Part shown: piece after piece, positions 1 through 11,010 of the stretch | How the letters are laid out: each line of letters begins with the position of its first letter | How positions within the stretch are numbered: position 1 is the first letter of the stretch | Assembly (NCBI RefSeq): GCF_937616625.2 | Contig: NC_065571.1 | Location: forward strand, 3,970,501-4,034,500 | Direction of reading: 5' to 3' | Length of the DNA stretch: 64,000 nucleotides | DNA from: Mercurialis annua | Taxonomy: Eukaryota; Streptophyta; Magnoliopsida; Malpighiales; Euphorbiaceae | Program-made: the position numbers and the translations under genes | The notes under the pieces: model-generated | The model's input: the letters and a program-made list of their open reading frames with translations, nothing else | The model's database searches: none | Told to the model about the DNA's origin: nothing

Positions 1-72
1 TAAAGTACAGGAGGTTAATCATAAACTATATGTTAAGAGTAAAGACTAGTAGCATTTTATTGAGTACGAAGG

Positions 73-2140
73 TCATACCATTTTAGCAATGACCCAATGT
101 CCATCAGCCCACTCTTGATGAGGCCTCAGTTCAGAATGTGCAAACTCCAATTCTTCTGTTGTCTTGAAGTCGACCTTATACTTGGAGTTATTGTAAACTT
201 TGACGACCCGACCAACCCACCAGGCATCATTAAACCAAGCATCAACCGTCTCAAAAAGTCTGTAAGGATGCACATGCTGTATATCAGGAGGCAAAGGCCG
301 TATGTCTGAAGCATTTGCCTGTTCCTTAAGGAAATCATTTCCATCGTCTGTTAATATACTGTCATATTGCACCTCAAAATTTCCATTCTCGATCACATTG
401 ATAATGGTTGCAGCAAACCAAGCTCCCTGGAAACCGACTTCATCACTCTTTACTTCCACCTTTGTCCCCTTGCCAAACTGAGCGTCAAGAATTAGCTCAT
501 TAGCATCCAAGTCTTTCGACTTTTCCTGCATTTTTAAATTGATTCAGGAGCTTAATAATAATTTATACATATGAGATCTATAATTCATGAATAAATTTGA
601 TCTACACTGTTATTCATTTGCATTTGCATTTTAAAATCATGAAAGGATTTACCCTCGAGAGCTTCTCAAAACCAATGTTTTCTACACTAAAGCCGCCAAA
701 TCCATAAATAATGGTATTAATTACTTATCACTGGATGTTCACAAATTTTTCATTTCATTTAACAAGACATCAAAAGAAATCGCTAGTCAATAGCCACACG
801 TATAAGCATGTTAATGTTATATACCTGAACCCATTTCCCTTCAATCCATTCCTGGTGATGCCTCAAAGCAGAATGATCATACTCCAAACTTTCATTTGTG
901 AACTTGAAATAAACTATATATCTAGATCCGGGAAGCACACCAGAAACCTCACCCTCCCACCACATCTCATTGAACCAAACATCAACCTTTTCAAACTGTT
1001 TAAAACCAGCATCTGATGGAATCGGAGGAGGGAAGGGCCTAATATGCTTGGCATAGATTATTTCTCTCAAGGGAGCACTTTCATCGTCTGTTAACAAGTT
1101 CATATATTGCACCAGAAACTTATCATTTCCTATGGTGCCAACGATGGTAGCACCAAACCAAGCACCAGGATAGCCTTCTTCATCAGTTTTGACTTCTACT
1201 TTTGCCCCAATACTTAACACTGGCTCTGACTCGCTACATCTTATCAGCAACCTTGCCTTTTTTGGTTTTTCGTCCATCGCAGGTAACACCGTCTCCTATC
1301 AAGCCCTCACAAACCAAGTAGACAATAAAATAAGAAAAAACCACATATGATATTAGAATATACCAACTAGTACTAGACATGCTTTACAAATCACCAGTGA
1401 ATCTCACATTGAAACTACACTCCACCATAACATACACGGAAACGAAAATAAGTACCTATCACATCTCACACAAGAACAAATGCTCATCTTAAAATTATTC
1501 AATAAAATACCACATAAAACACAAAATAAGCAAATCCAAAAAATTACCAAAGAGCTACAAGATCGTGGGTTCTATTCCTCCCACTCCTACAAGCGCTACC
1601 TCTTCCCAATTATATAAAAAAAAAACAGTAAATTCAAAAACGTAAAACTCTAAGGATACAGAAACACACATGTTCAAGAAGAAGAGGCACCCATGAAGAC
1701 TCGAGCCAATCCCAATCACGATGAAGCCTTAAATTACAATGCTCAGCAACAATTCCTTCACTTTTCCCATCAAACCCAACAACATAATTTTCATTCTCAA
1801 GTACATCTTTCACAGTCCCTTTTTGCCACCCGTTATCACAAAAAACATCAACGCCGTCTCCATTTCTAAAGCAACCGTTAAGCAACAGCCTAGGTGGCAT
1901 AGGTCTCACACTACCCACATCAACAAACTCAGTAATGGGCTTGTGGGCCTTGGTGGATTCTTTTAGGGTTTCGTACTGGATCAAGATCTGGGTGGTTTTG
2001 GAAGCGGTTTTGCTCTTGAACTTCGCCGGTGATCGGAGTACGGTGGCGGGATAGTAGGTGAGTGTGTTTGGGCCATTTTCTTGCTTCGTGACTTCAACTT
2101 TGTCGCCTTTTTTAAATTGGGTATGTGAATGAATTGTCAT
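73..2140 (-). CDS. Tandem-Agenet (plant Tudor-like) protein, three Agenet pairs
   Basis: Three exons can be joined in phase 0: 2140-1670, 1295-825 and 525-73, giving about 464 aa. Each exon (157, 157 and 150 codons) carries one Agenet pair: a first half with K-V-E-V and G-A-W-F/Y-x-A-T signatures, the linker IRPxPP, then a second half with V-D-V/A-W/F, W-W-x-G and a closing LRxHxxW. Three tandem Agenet pairs are the layout of Arabidopsis AGDP1/ADCP1, which reads H3K9me2 in heterochromatin, so a chromatin-reader role is inferred and not shown. The start at 2140 is the first ATG of the reading frame. The 3' end is uncertain: a TGA lies at 73-75 with AATAAA about 12 nt beyond it, but the last codons also read ATG|GTATGA, a possible splice donor, so the gene may continue off the window. 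Intron 1 holds a SINE fragment. Confidence 0.8.
1551..1626 (+). mobile_element. tRNA-like SINE fragment in Agenet gene intron
   Basis: The stretch has a B-box-like GTGGGTTCTATTCCTCCCA, then AAGCGCT, a CT-rich part, CCCAATTAT and a terminal A-run. This matches the fuller copies at 10211-10339 and 17351-17454. The 5' A-box half is missing. It lies in intron 1 of the Agenet gene, antisense to that gene. Confidence 0.6.
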
Positions 2141-3687
2141 TTTAGGGGAAATTGTTGTATAGAAACCCTAATTTTAGTGTGATCAGTGAAAAATCAGTGA
2201 TAGCTGTAACAGAGCTAGAGTGGAGTACACTGCTTACTGGCGGGAGTTTTGCAAGCAGGAGGGTATTCTGAGATAACTTAACACCCATGGTTTTGGAGTT
2301 AATTACTGGCACTGCCATTATTTTATTAAACGGAGGCGTTTTGTAATATGATTATTGATTTGCAGATAATAAATGTCGCATGCATATGCCATTTAGGTCG
2401 AAAAATAGAAATGTTTATACAAATATGGTACGATCGAATCTTCAACCATCACCAAAACGACAACCATGTGGTCAAACGCGTAAGAGATTTATAGGATGAC
2501 TTAAGGCAGTTTTTCTTTTTGTTTTTTAATCGGAAATATAGTTAGCGGAGTTAGCGGAAATTAATTGTTAGCATCATTGTCAAAACTGTGTTAATTTTTA
2601 ACACAGTCGAAACAACTAGTTGCGGAGGTCCGCAACAAACCCGTTACCTCAAGATGGAATGGAAGTAACCTAGCTATTAGGCCAGAGCTTCACATGCGAC
2701 TTGAGGTGGTTAATCTAATATAAAATAAATTATAAAATCACTCTTAAAATTAAATATTTTTGCAAAACATACCTCAATAAAAAATAAATATAATTTTTTA
2801 AAACTTTAAAACAATTTTTTTATATTAATATCTAAATTTAAAATACTCAAAAAAATCAAATCTTTATTTTACTCTCGTGAACAAACATTTCTCTTTCTTT
2901 TAAATCTCTAATTTTATTTTCATTCAGATCTTTTTCAATAATTTTTTTCCTCTTAAATTTGTATTGGTTTTCTTCTCTCAAATCTCCACTATCTCATATT
3001 TTTTTATTTCAAGATGATTCTTTTCTGTTGGCAACGATGATTTTTTTAGCAACGTTGACAACTTCTTTTTGTGCAACGATTAGTTTGACTTATTATGTTT
3101 TTTATCGAATAAAAAGATCGTTTCACATTCTCAACTTGGCACAGAGTATTAAAAAGTCGATTTTAAAAAAACCGGATAAAAAAATCTCAATATTTTCCAA
3201 ATCGGAGCAAAAACCCAAACCTTTGCCAAACCGGATCAAAAATCTCTTCTCCCAATCTCACCTCCGAAAGTGAAACACACTCTCTATTAATAAATAGAAA
3301 AAAGTTTATAATAATTCTTAATATTTATTTTATTTTTTATATTGGTAATTTATATTTTTTTCAATTTAAATTGGAAAAAAAATATAGTTAGGATATTTTA
3401 GTCATTTTTTTTTTGGATAAAAGGATTTTCGTGATCGTCAAATTGAAGTTTAGGGAGTTTCTTGAGCAAAAATAAAATCTAGAAATTTTAATGATCAGAG
3501 ACTCTAAAATGAGAGATGGTGGGTGATTTTAAGCCATTTGTTTGTATCATACTTACTTTTTAATTTGGTAGTTTTGACTGGTCACTCTTGCAATTACCTA
3601 TTCCTCTTGTACCAAACTGTAACAACCGACAAGCAGTCCCAACAAATCAAGACAACTTTTCCTCTTTGTTTCTTTTTCCCTTTAACA
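2141..3687. other. Upstream region of Agenet gene; no gene seen
   Basis: This AT-rich DNA should hold the promoter of the minus-strand Agenet gene at its left end. A 104-codon open frame at 2959-3273 has low-complexity composition and no recognisable domain, and I do not regard it as a gene. Two short perfect inverted repeats lie at 2585-2607 and 2619-2636. I see no other structure. Confidence 0.5.
2585..2636. repeat. Two adjacent perfect hairpins
   Basis: Positions 2585-2607 read ACTGTGTTAA, a 3-nt loop, then TTAACACAGT (10-bp stem). Positions 2619-2636 read GTTGCGGA, GG, TCCGCAAC (8-bp stem). Their purpose is unknown; they may be remains of transposon ends. Confidence 0.7.
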
Positions 3688-3697
3688 AATTTTGTTT

Positions 3698-4021
3698 GAA
3701 CAAAAGGCTAATTCTGGCATTCGAAATTATATCTTAGGATCAAATAAGTCACTGTTAACCTTTTTAGTTAGTTAGATATCCAAATTTTTGTTTTAAATTA
3801 GATATCTCAAACTTGTGTCTCGGGATCAAGTAAGTACGCATTTAAAGTATATAAATTAGGATACTAAATTAAGAAAATTTGAAATCTAATTGACTAAAAA
3901 GTTAACAATAATCTATTTAATCTCAAAACATAAATTTGAAAATCTAATTAACTTGAAAAGGTTAAAAGTAACTTATTTGATTTCGAGATATAAGTTTGAG
4001 GATATGATTGACCCTTTACTC
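3698..4021. mobile_element. Mutator-type MITE, 324 bp
   Basis: The two ends are imperfect inverted copies of each other. GAACAAAAGGCTAATT at the left pairs with the inverted right end, which reads GAGTAAAGGGTCAATC, and the similarity runs on inwards for about 70 bp (ATATCT, ATCAAATAAGT, TTAACCTTTT). A perfect 10-bp direct repeat, AATTTTGTTT, flanks it at 3688-3697 and 4022-4031. Long inverted ends and a 9-11 bp duplication are typical of Mutator-like elements. There is no coding capacity, so it is non-autonomous. Confidence 0.7.
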
Positions 4022-4031
4022 AATTTTGTTT

Positions 4032-4731
4032 TGTCATAACTTTTCTTCATACATCATAATTTAGTAGTTTCTTTAGAGTCATTTTTCACTAGTTCATTAA
4101 AGTTTTTTTTTTCCTACTCTCAAACGTGCATTTACTATAAACAATATAAGATCGAGTTTTGTTTAGAATTGCCCATTTTATAGCCATTTTTCTATATATC
4201 TTCACTGTCACTTTAATTTCTTGTTAAAAAAATTATGAATCTATGGTAAGTTCACTTCATCACAAATATATTTTGCACAGCGGATCATAAGGTCATTTAA
4301 ATTTAGAGAACCTTCTTTTAATTTAATCAAATTAGAAGCATATACCTACTGTTTGCTCATACGTATTCTTTTTCTATCTAATAACAGGTTCAAATTGAGA
4401 ATGCATGGAACTTTTAGATTACTGATATAAAATACTTAGATTACTGTATAGAGCTTCCGAGTTTCCGACGAACCAAGCTTATATCATATCGGTTTTCATA
4501 ACTATTTTGACTCCATCTTTAAGACATCTTTTTGGATCATAAGAGTATTGTAGATTGAATATTTACATGTATGATTATTGCAAAATTTACTCTTTGTTCG
4601 ATACAATAAAAATATTATCGACATAATATGGTTTGAATTATTACAAATAGCAGATAATGAATGTATGTGCATTCAAAGTTATGCATACCTTTAATGTACC
4701 AGAGACTATAGCTTAGGCAGATTCTATGCGA
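4032..4731. other. Intergenic DNA downstream of SFR2
   Basis: AT-rich sequence past the 3' end of SFR2, which is transcribed leftwards towards it. The SFR2 3' untranslated region must lie in its right part, but I cannot place a poly(A) site with confidence. No gene is seen. Confidence 0.4.
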
Positions 4732-7700
4732 TCAGACAGCAAATTCAAGAGGTTGAAGCAGAACTTCATCATCATTCCTTTTATGCTTTCTTTTCTTATT
4801 GATGGAAAGTGGTCGAAGAATGCATCTAGACAGGCGGCTGAACGGATCCTGCAGACCTTCCATCTCATAGTGTCCAAATCGCCAATCTCTTTCGACGAAA
4901 GGTCGTTGAACAGGTTCATCAAGGCCTCCTGTTAAGAGAAAACAATAATTATCTTAATTCTAAAGTAGCTACACTAGTTGGAGGAAAAGAACGAAAAATT
5001 GCATTCTGGTTTGGAAAAAAAAATGCAACATTCACCTGCATACATAAAACCATGTTTATCAGTTGCCCGATAAAATGGTCGCGTTTGTTTCTCTTTAGCA
5101 GCTCTTTGGAGATCATTCCATGCACGAGCTCGGTCCTCACAAGTGATCTTACCAGTACTTGCCACCTGAATTTGAAGCAGTAATTTATTACTGCTGATAA
5201 AAATAATAAGAGGACATGACGAATGCAAAATTGGAGATCAACGATGACCTTGGAAAATAGATGGTATGATGGGCGTGGAATACGTGCAAGACCATTTTCA
5301 CGATCCACTGCCACAAGTCCAAACTTGGGACCATATCCATCAGCCCACTCCCAGTTGTCGGAAATAGTCCAGAACAAGTAACCAAGCACAGGAACACCCT
5401 GTAAAGTAACCCTAGAAGTTTCAAGCATCATAATATAGAGTTTCAACGACTAAAAAGCTAGTAAGACTCCCTACCATTGTCATTGCTGCGTAAATAGCAA
5501 GTAAATGTTCCACCAGATATGGTCGACGAATCAGATCTGTTGCATCAGAAACTCCATTCTCGGTAATTATGAAGGGCACCTTGAGATGTTTGTATCTTTC
5601 ATTGTATTGAAGCAGCATTCTAAATAGGCCATCAGGATATACTCCACGGCCAGATTCGCTGTACTCGTCAGTCTCCACTAGCTTCAGCCCAGCTCCAGAG
5701 ACCACTTCCTGACAAATGCAAGTATCAGCAGACTAACGTGTGCAGATTGCATCACATTGTTCTTAAATTAGAAAACCGACCTGTCCGTAGTAGTTTATGC
5801 CTATATAATCAAGCTTGTCGGAAATACTATCCAAGTACGAGAAAAGGGTAAGCGAATTAGCCACAGAAACAGCAGCAACATCAAAGATACCATATGGCCG
5901 CATAAATGATACATGGTGTGCAACTCCAACTAATGAATTTGTAGAGGTCCTGAAAAAATTAGACAAATAAAATGACGAAGAAAAGTAATCAAACATTGTG
6001 AACTGTACTGAAGGTATTGTTGAAGCACATTGAGATGAGCATGTTAATAGTCCATTAACAAACAACATGTTGTATGTATTCATATGAGCAATAGCATTCC
6101 ATATATCTGTGTTAATTTCCTATTTCAACAGCAAGTACAAGGGGAAGAAGAAAACCCCTTTTCATGTATATATTCATATGCCTTTGTATGAGCAACAGCC
6201 ATCCAATGCATCGCCTGATTGAGAACGCCAGTAGGTAATGCAGAAGTGGCAGCCTCCAACATATCCGGATGACCCCCAGGCCAAGCACCCGCACAATAAG
6301 TTAGCATACAAAAGACATGAGGCTCGTTAAATGTCACCCAGTAATCTACCAACTCTGATACACTGTCAACAACAAGCCTGCAATAAAGGAATATGTTCAA
6401 GCACTACAAAATCACATAACTGAAGAAACCTTAATAAACTTTGCAAATCATGACATGAATAACTTGTATGACAGTGCTCTTTGGTTTCTATTGCTAAGGA
6501 AAGATAAGAACCAAGGCTGTGATGGATATAATAGATATTTTTCTATCAAGAACAAACGTGACATAATAATTCATTTTTAGAAATAAGTATCAAGAAAGAA
6601 AATGAAAAGCATTTGATAGAAAACTTACCTAGTGAAGTCCATGAAATAATCAACAGTTTTCTCAACCTTCCACCCACCATATTCACCAGCCCATTGTGGC
6701 AATGAGTGATGAAATAATGTTAACATCACCTTCATTCCATAATAATGAACCCTAGTGATGATCCATTTATATCTCTCAAGAGCTGCAAAATTAACCTGCA
6801 ATAGATTATCATGCAACTTGAGTGTGTACACACACCTCGGCAAAATAATTTCCAACAGGAAAAAGTAGAGCATTAGGCTTACAGATTGCTTAACCCCATT
6901 GATGGGCTCCTCTGGCATTATTCGCGTCCAATCTATTCCCATACGGAAGACACTAATTCCAGTATCTTTAGCCAGCTTCAACTCCGTGTCAGGATCAGAC
7001 CAAAATCTTAGTCTCTCCTCCCTAAGTTAATTCAAGCAATTAATTAACTCAAGTGAACTACTGATGATGCATAATTAGTGGATGTGACAACATCGACAAA
7101 CTGAAGCTTACGGGTGGGGAACATTGTGCCATGCAGCTACATTATGATGGCATTCTGCATCTGGAACCTCATCTTCCGTGTTCTTTTCAAACCCTCTAAT
7201 CATGGCTTCCATAGCTACCTTAAGATTCTTTTTCTTCTTTTTAAGAACTTCTTCTTTCCCAGAAATAGAAGCTTTTTGCGACCCACCATCACCGGCAGCT
7301 GAAGCCATTAGTGCATCAGCTGGTTCCCTATCCTGAGATGACTCTGATTTGTCACAAGGATTTTCTTCTGCAAACTGAAGCCAAGCATCGTTAAGCCTGT
7401 CTTCGACATGGGCTGGCGCAGTGGCCAATCCGAAGAAAAATCCATCTGTTTCTTTTGCTGAAATACACAAAACAAGTGCACCTTTATCACAAAGTCAATA
7501 ATTAACAGAAATCAAAGCAATCACAAAGTACTCTCAATCCAAATACCAGCAAACATTGATAAAAAAAAAAAAAACCAGCAGACCAGCAAAATGAATTATT
7601 TCATCAAAACAAAGCAATCATGTCTAAGTTATAAGACTCCAAATAGGACTTGTTTCCAATGAAAATATCAAAATCCATAATAATTCAATAAAAAATAATT

Positions 7701-8274
7701 AAAATCACGTCTTTAATATTCTTTCATAATTTTAATTCTGTCTTTTATTTTTAAATATTTCTACAGAAAAATGTTAAAATAATTGATTCCATACATTCAG
7801 CTGAATTGGATTTTTGCATTTCTGGATTTTACATTCAATTTTTTTTTAATCATTTGGCAAGTTTTGGCAGTAAGCTACAGTACCACAAACAACCAAATGA
7901 TAACAATAAAAAACAATTTAGACAATAATATAATAATTAATTGGACCAACAGTGTGTATTTTACACTAGAACTAAGCATTTTTTTTGGTTAATAAAATTC
8001 TGAATATCTCGACCGACAAATATATTTATATAATGTAAGTGCAGTAATTTATATTCTAAAAAACTTTGAGTACAGAGTACGTTACTAGAGTGATGGCTCT
8101 ACCGTCAACATTAAAAGACGCTAGAACCTCTGAATCCTCATCAATTGGTGATTTGAAACGCCGGAGATTCTTTCTCCGGAAGCGCTCGAATGAGTATGCA
8201 TTGGCGGCAACAGTCACCGTTGCCAAAACTCCGGCGAGCTTCACAGCAGTGAACAAAACTGCCAAAAACGCCAT
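4732..8274 (-). CDS. SFR2: Galactolipid:galactolipid galactosyltransferase SFR2 (GH1 family)
   Basis: SFR2 moves galactose between monogalactolipids in the outer chloroplast envelope, making oligogalactolipids that protect the membrane during freezing. Ten exons join in frame: 8274-8103, 7457-7112, 7021-6883, 6795-6629, 6377-6156, 5949-5781, 5708-5475, 5398-5249, 5165-5036 and 4928-4732, totalling 641 aa (Arabidopsis SFR2 is about 620). The N-terminus is hydrophobic (about residues 1-25), as expected for the envelope anchor, followed by the family-typical RRFKSPIDE. The GH1 barrel shows WVTFNEP with acid/base Glu293 and FIITENG with nucleophile Glu455; their 162-residue spacing equals that of the Arabidopsis enzyme. 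The last exon must be read in the frame giving GLDEPVQRPF, RDWRFGHY and LQDPFSRLSR, the SFR2-specific tail; a longer open frame there is a shadow. The donor of exon 5 (AAGGG|GTTTTC) is the weakest border. No damage is seen. Confidence 0.95.
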
Positions 8275-8722
8275 TTTCTAACACCAGTAGAAAAAGAAGT
8301 TGTAGTAAGCAATTTTAATCGGTTAAATTAAAGGAGATGACGTGGAGAAATGGTTGGTGTCCACGTGTTGATAATGATAAGTGTTTTGACTGAGTGATGG
8401 CATTGGTGCGTGTCAGTACACGCAAAGATATTTGAGCGGGCACGGCTTGTTTGATTTGCGAGTGTGAAGACAAGCGCTCAGTGTGCGAGTGTGAACGAGG
8501 TTTTTCTTCATTGGGAAATGAAATGTTGGCATTTTAAGTGGTCCAGGAGGGACCAGTAGTGAAAGCTGGTCCAGCCCATCTATATGAGCCAGTTTTTATG
8601 GGCGGATATGGTTTATGTTATGGGCCAGTTAATGTCAACTGGCTCGCTCTCGTGGGTTTTATGAAAGCCCATTCATGTAAAAGGTGATGCCATGGCCACA
8701 TGTAAAAGCGAGCAAAATGTCC
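8275..8722. promoter_or_regulatory. Likely SFR2 promoter region
   Basis: The segment upstream of the SFR2 start codon contains CACGTG/ACGTGT-type elements (near 8340-8370) and is less AT-rich than its surroundings. No clear TATA box could be assigned. The promoter call rests on position only. Confidence 0.35.
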
Positions 8723-9062
8723 GACAGCACCGGTAACTTTCGTCCGGTTTGATTCAGTGATAAGTTAGGATGTTTTCGTTTTGATTTTATTATTCGATTT
8801 GGTTTTAACTTTGAAAAATTAAAATTAACCGAGCTGAACAAACAAAATATAAAAAAATAATTTTGTATTTGTTTTAACCGAACCGACTGCTATTCTATAT
8901 TTTTGTTGGTTTTCATTTCAATTTGGTTAGAATTTTAATATATTTTTTTACGGCTGGTTCGGTTTTGGTTGAAGTGTAAGTCGATCAGTTTCGGTTTTCA
9001 GCTTGTCGGTTCAAGTGAATTCAGTTTAATTTTAACCGAACCGACCAAATACTGACCTCTAG
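8723..9062. mobile_element. Possible hAT-like non-autonomous element with CGGTTCGGTT ends
   Basis: The right end, read inverted, is CTAGAGGTCAGTATTTGGTC followed by GGTTCGGTTAA. The left part reads CACCGGTAACTTTCGTCCGG and resembles it loosely. The interior is full of CGGTTTGGTT/AACCGAACC alternations. A similar structure lies at 25110-25502. No target duplication could be fixed. Confidence 0.35.
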
Positions 9063-10210
9063 CTATATGGACCCAGTTTAGATAAAAAAGTAATATTGAC
9101 GGCATCATAAACAATTATATTTACAATTTCTAACACCATATTTTTATGTAGTAAATTAAATACGGAAGACTAGTAATAGTAGTATATATTTAAAAAAAAT
9201 AAAATGATGACGCTCAAAGTTTATGTATTCAATAATTTATTTATTACTCATAACATTATCTAAACAAAAATACCTTGTGGTATTATTAAATTTAAACAAG
9301 TTCAATAAATTTATTCAAAAAGCTCTTGTAGTTTAAATTTTTCTGTCTATCCATATTATCAACTCCCATGAGTATAAATGGATTAAAAATGAATCTCTTG
9401 TGTAAAAAAAAGGCAATCTTGTTTTTCAATTGCTACATTAAATGTGGGAAATGGTCCAAATTGAAAATTGATTAAAAATCTCTCTTGAGAATTGGAATTA
9501 CCACTAGTGGATAAAGAGTACAACAAAAGCAAAAGGAAGAGTAAATAGTGAAGAAGAGTCTATTAGCTCAAACTTGCATACCAAAAACAAGGACTTGACA
9601 TATAAGAAAGGCCAATTTGTCTAAGCTTTTTCATCATTTCATGTTGTTTGTAGGCAAATTGAATTTTGTGGCCCTAATTACAATGACATGTCATAGCCAT
9701 GGTCAATTTGGCAGTGGACCTATATCCACAGTACATAACTCCATATATATGAAAAATTATGCTATAGTTCAGTAATTATAATAATATGTATGAAAATGAC
9801 TTCAATTTCCTTGATGTCAACAAAATATAGTTTTAATAATAAAATATGAATCAAACAAATATTAGTCTTCTCTTGTCTTCTGGTTAAATGATTTTGAGAG
9901 TCTCTATACTTTACTTGTATTTCGTTTTGGTTATCGTGTTTTTATTCGTTTTATGTTAACTAAAGTATAATTTAATTTTAAAAAATGATTTTCGGTCACT
10001 CAAATAGAAATGGTTGAGTTGATTTTTGATTGATTATATGCGTATATAATACATAAGATATAACTTGGTATATAATCGAAAATCGATTTCCACATACACA
10101 TAATTTGGTAAGAAATCATTTAAAACCCTATCGATGTCACTATAATTGAAGTTCAATAACCAAATTGATGCGAATTAAAGTACAATAATCAATCTAATAA
10201 AGTACAATCA
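9063..10210. other. Intergenic, nothing recognised
   Basis: AT-rich sequence without a credible coding region or RNA gene. A few stretches near 9960-10190 look like decayed transposon sequence, but I could not define ends. Confidence 0.4.
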
Positions 10211-10339
10211 TCTCCAAGATCAACTGTTAGGTTGTGGGTTCGATTCCTCAAATGGTATAAGCGCTGGTAGCAAACTGTTAGGTCGTGAGTTCGATTTCTC
10301 CCACAAACGCTCCCTCCTCCCCAATTATTAAAAAAAAAC
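10211..10339 (+). mobile_element. tRNA-like SINE, dimeric copy
   Basis: Two B-box-like motifs follow each other: GTGGGTTCGATTCCTC near 10233-10250 and GTGAGTTCGATTTCTCCCA near 10285-10303. Between them is AAATGGTATAAGCGCT, the A-box side of the family. The copy ends with CCCAATTATT and an A-run. It therefore looks like one truncated unit joined head-to-tail to a nearly complete one. Confidence 0.65.
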
Positions 10340-10529
10340 TGGCCCTTCTCTTCTCCTTTAATAACTTAATTTTATTATTCATCTCCTTCTGTAATTCAAT
10401 TATCAAGTGATTAAAAAATCAAGCATCTCAAATGTTGACCTTATTGAAAAAATAACAAATAAAAAAAGGAAAAGGAATAAAGAGTCATTCGATCTTTAAA
10501 CTTGTGATCCGACTCGTATATAATAAGCC

Positions 10530-10998
10530 TAATGTCTTAAAAAGACCCCGGCCTTTTAGCCCCTTTTCAATCTTACTCTGACGTTAAAAACTTATCAATT
10601 TTACTATATTTTATATTTTTGTGTTTAAATTGTACCAGAAATATTAAATTAACATCTTTTTTATTTGGAAAAAATTTAAAAACATTCTCCATGTCTAGAA
10701 TATATTAATTGTATGTTTTTAAAATTTATTTAAATTTATTAAGAATTTAGATTAGTGTTAATTTGATTATGGTTTTTAGTTAGTTTTTAAAAATAAAGGA
10801 CTTATTTGTACTTTTTTGAATAAAAAATAATTTAATTTCATCTTTAGTCTTAGTTAATTGAATGATTCATCATTTAAGTAAAAAAAATAACAAAAATTAA
10901 AAAAATTAGAGTACAATTGAAAACGGAAAACTTAAAAATGGGTAAAGTTGACAACTTTTCAACGTTGGGGTAGAATTGAAAAAAAGTCCAATTCAAAA
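10530..10998. mobile_element. Possible foldback MITE next to the LINE
   Basis: The left side reads TTTTCAATCTTACTCTGACG followed by TTAAAAACTTATCAATTTTAC. The right side, inverted, reads TTTTTTCAATTCTACCCCAA followed by CGTTGAAAAGTTGTCAACTTTAC. The match is good enough to suggest terminal inverted repeats. The exact ends and a target duplication were not found. Confidence 0.45.
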
Positions 10999-11010
10999 AT
11001 ATAATAATAA

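Noticed and set aside
2959..3273. 104-codon open frame with hydrophobic stretches
   Set aside because: Low-complexity AT-rich sequence with no domain, no splice support and no relatives I recognise.
4713..4922. 69-codon open frame at the SFR2 3' end (MMNLFNDLSSKEIG...)
   Set aside because: It is a shadow: the splice phase from exon 9 selects another frame giving the conserved GLDEPVQRPF and RDWRFGHY tail.
10211..10339. A tRNA gene
   Set aside because: B-box is good but no acceptor stem or anticodon arm can fold; the A-run and repeat family fit a SINE.
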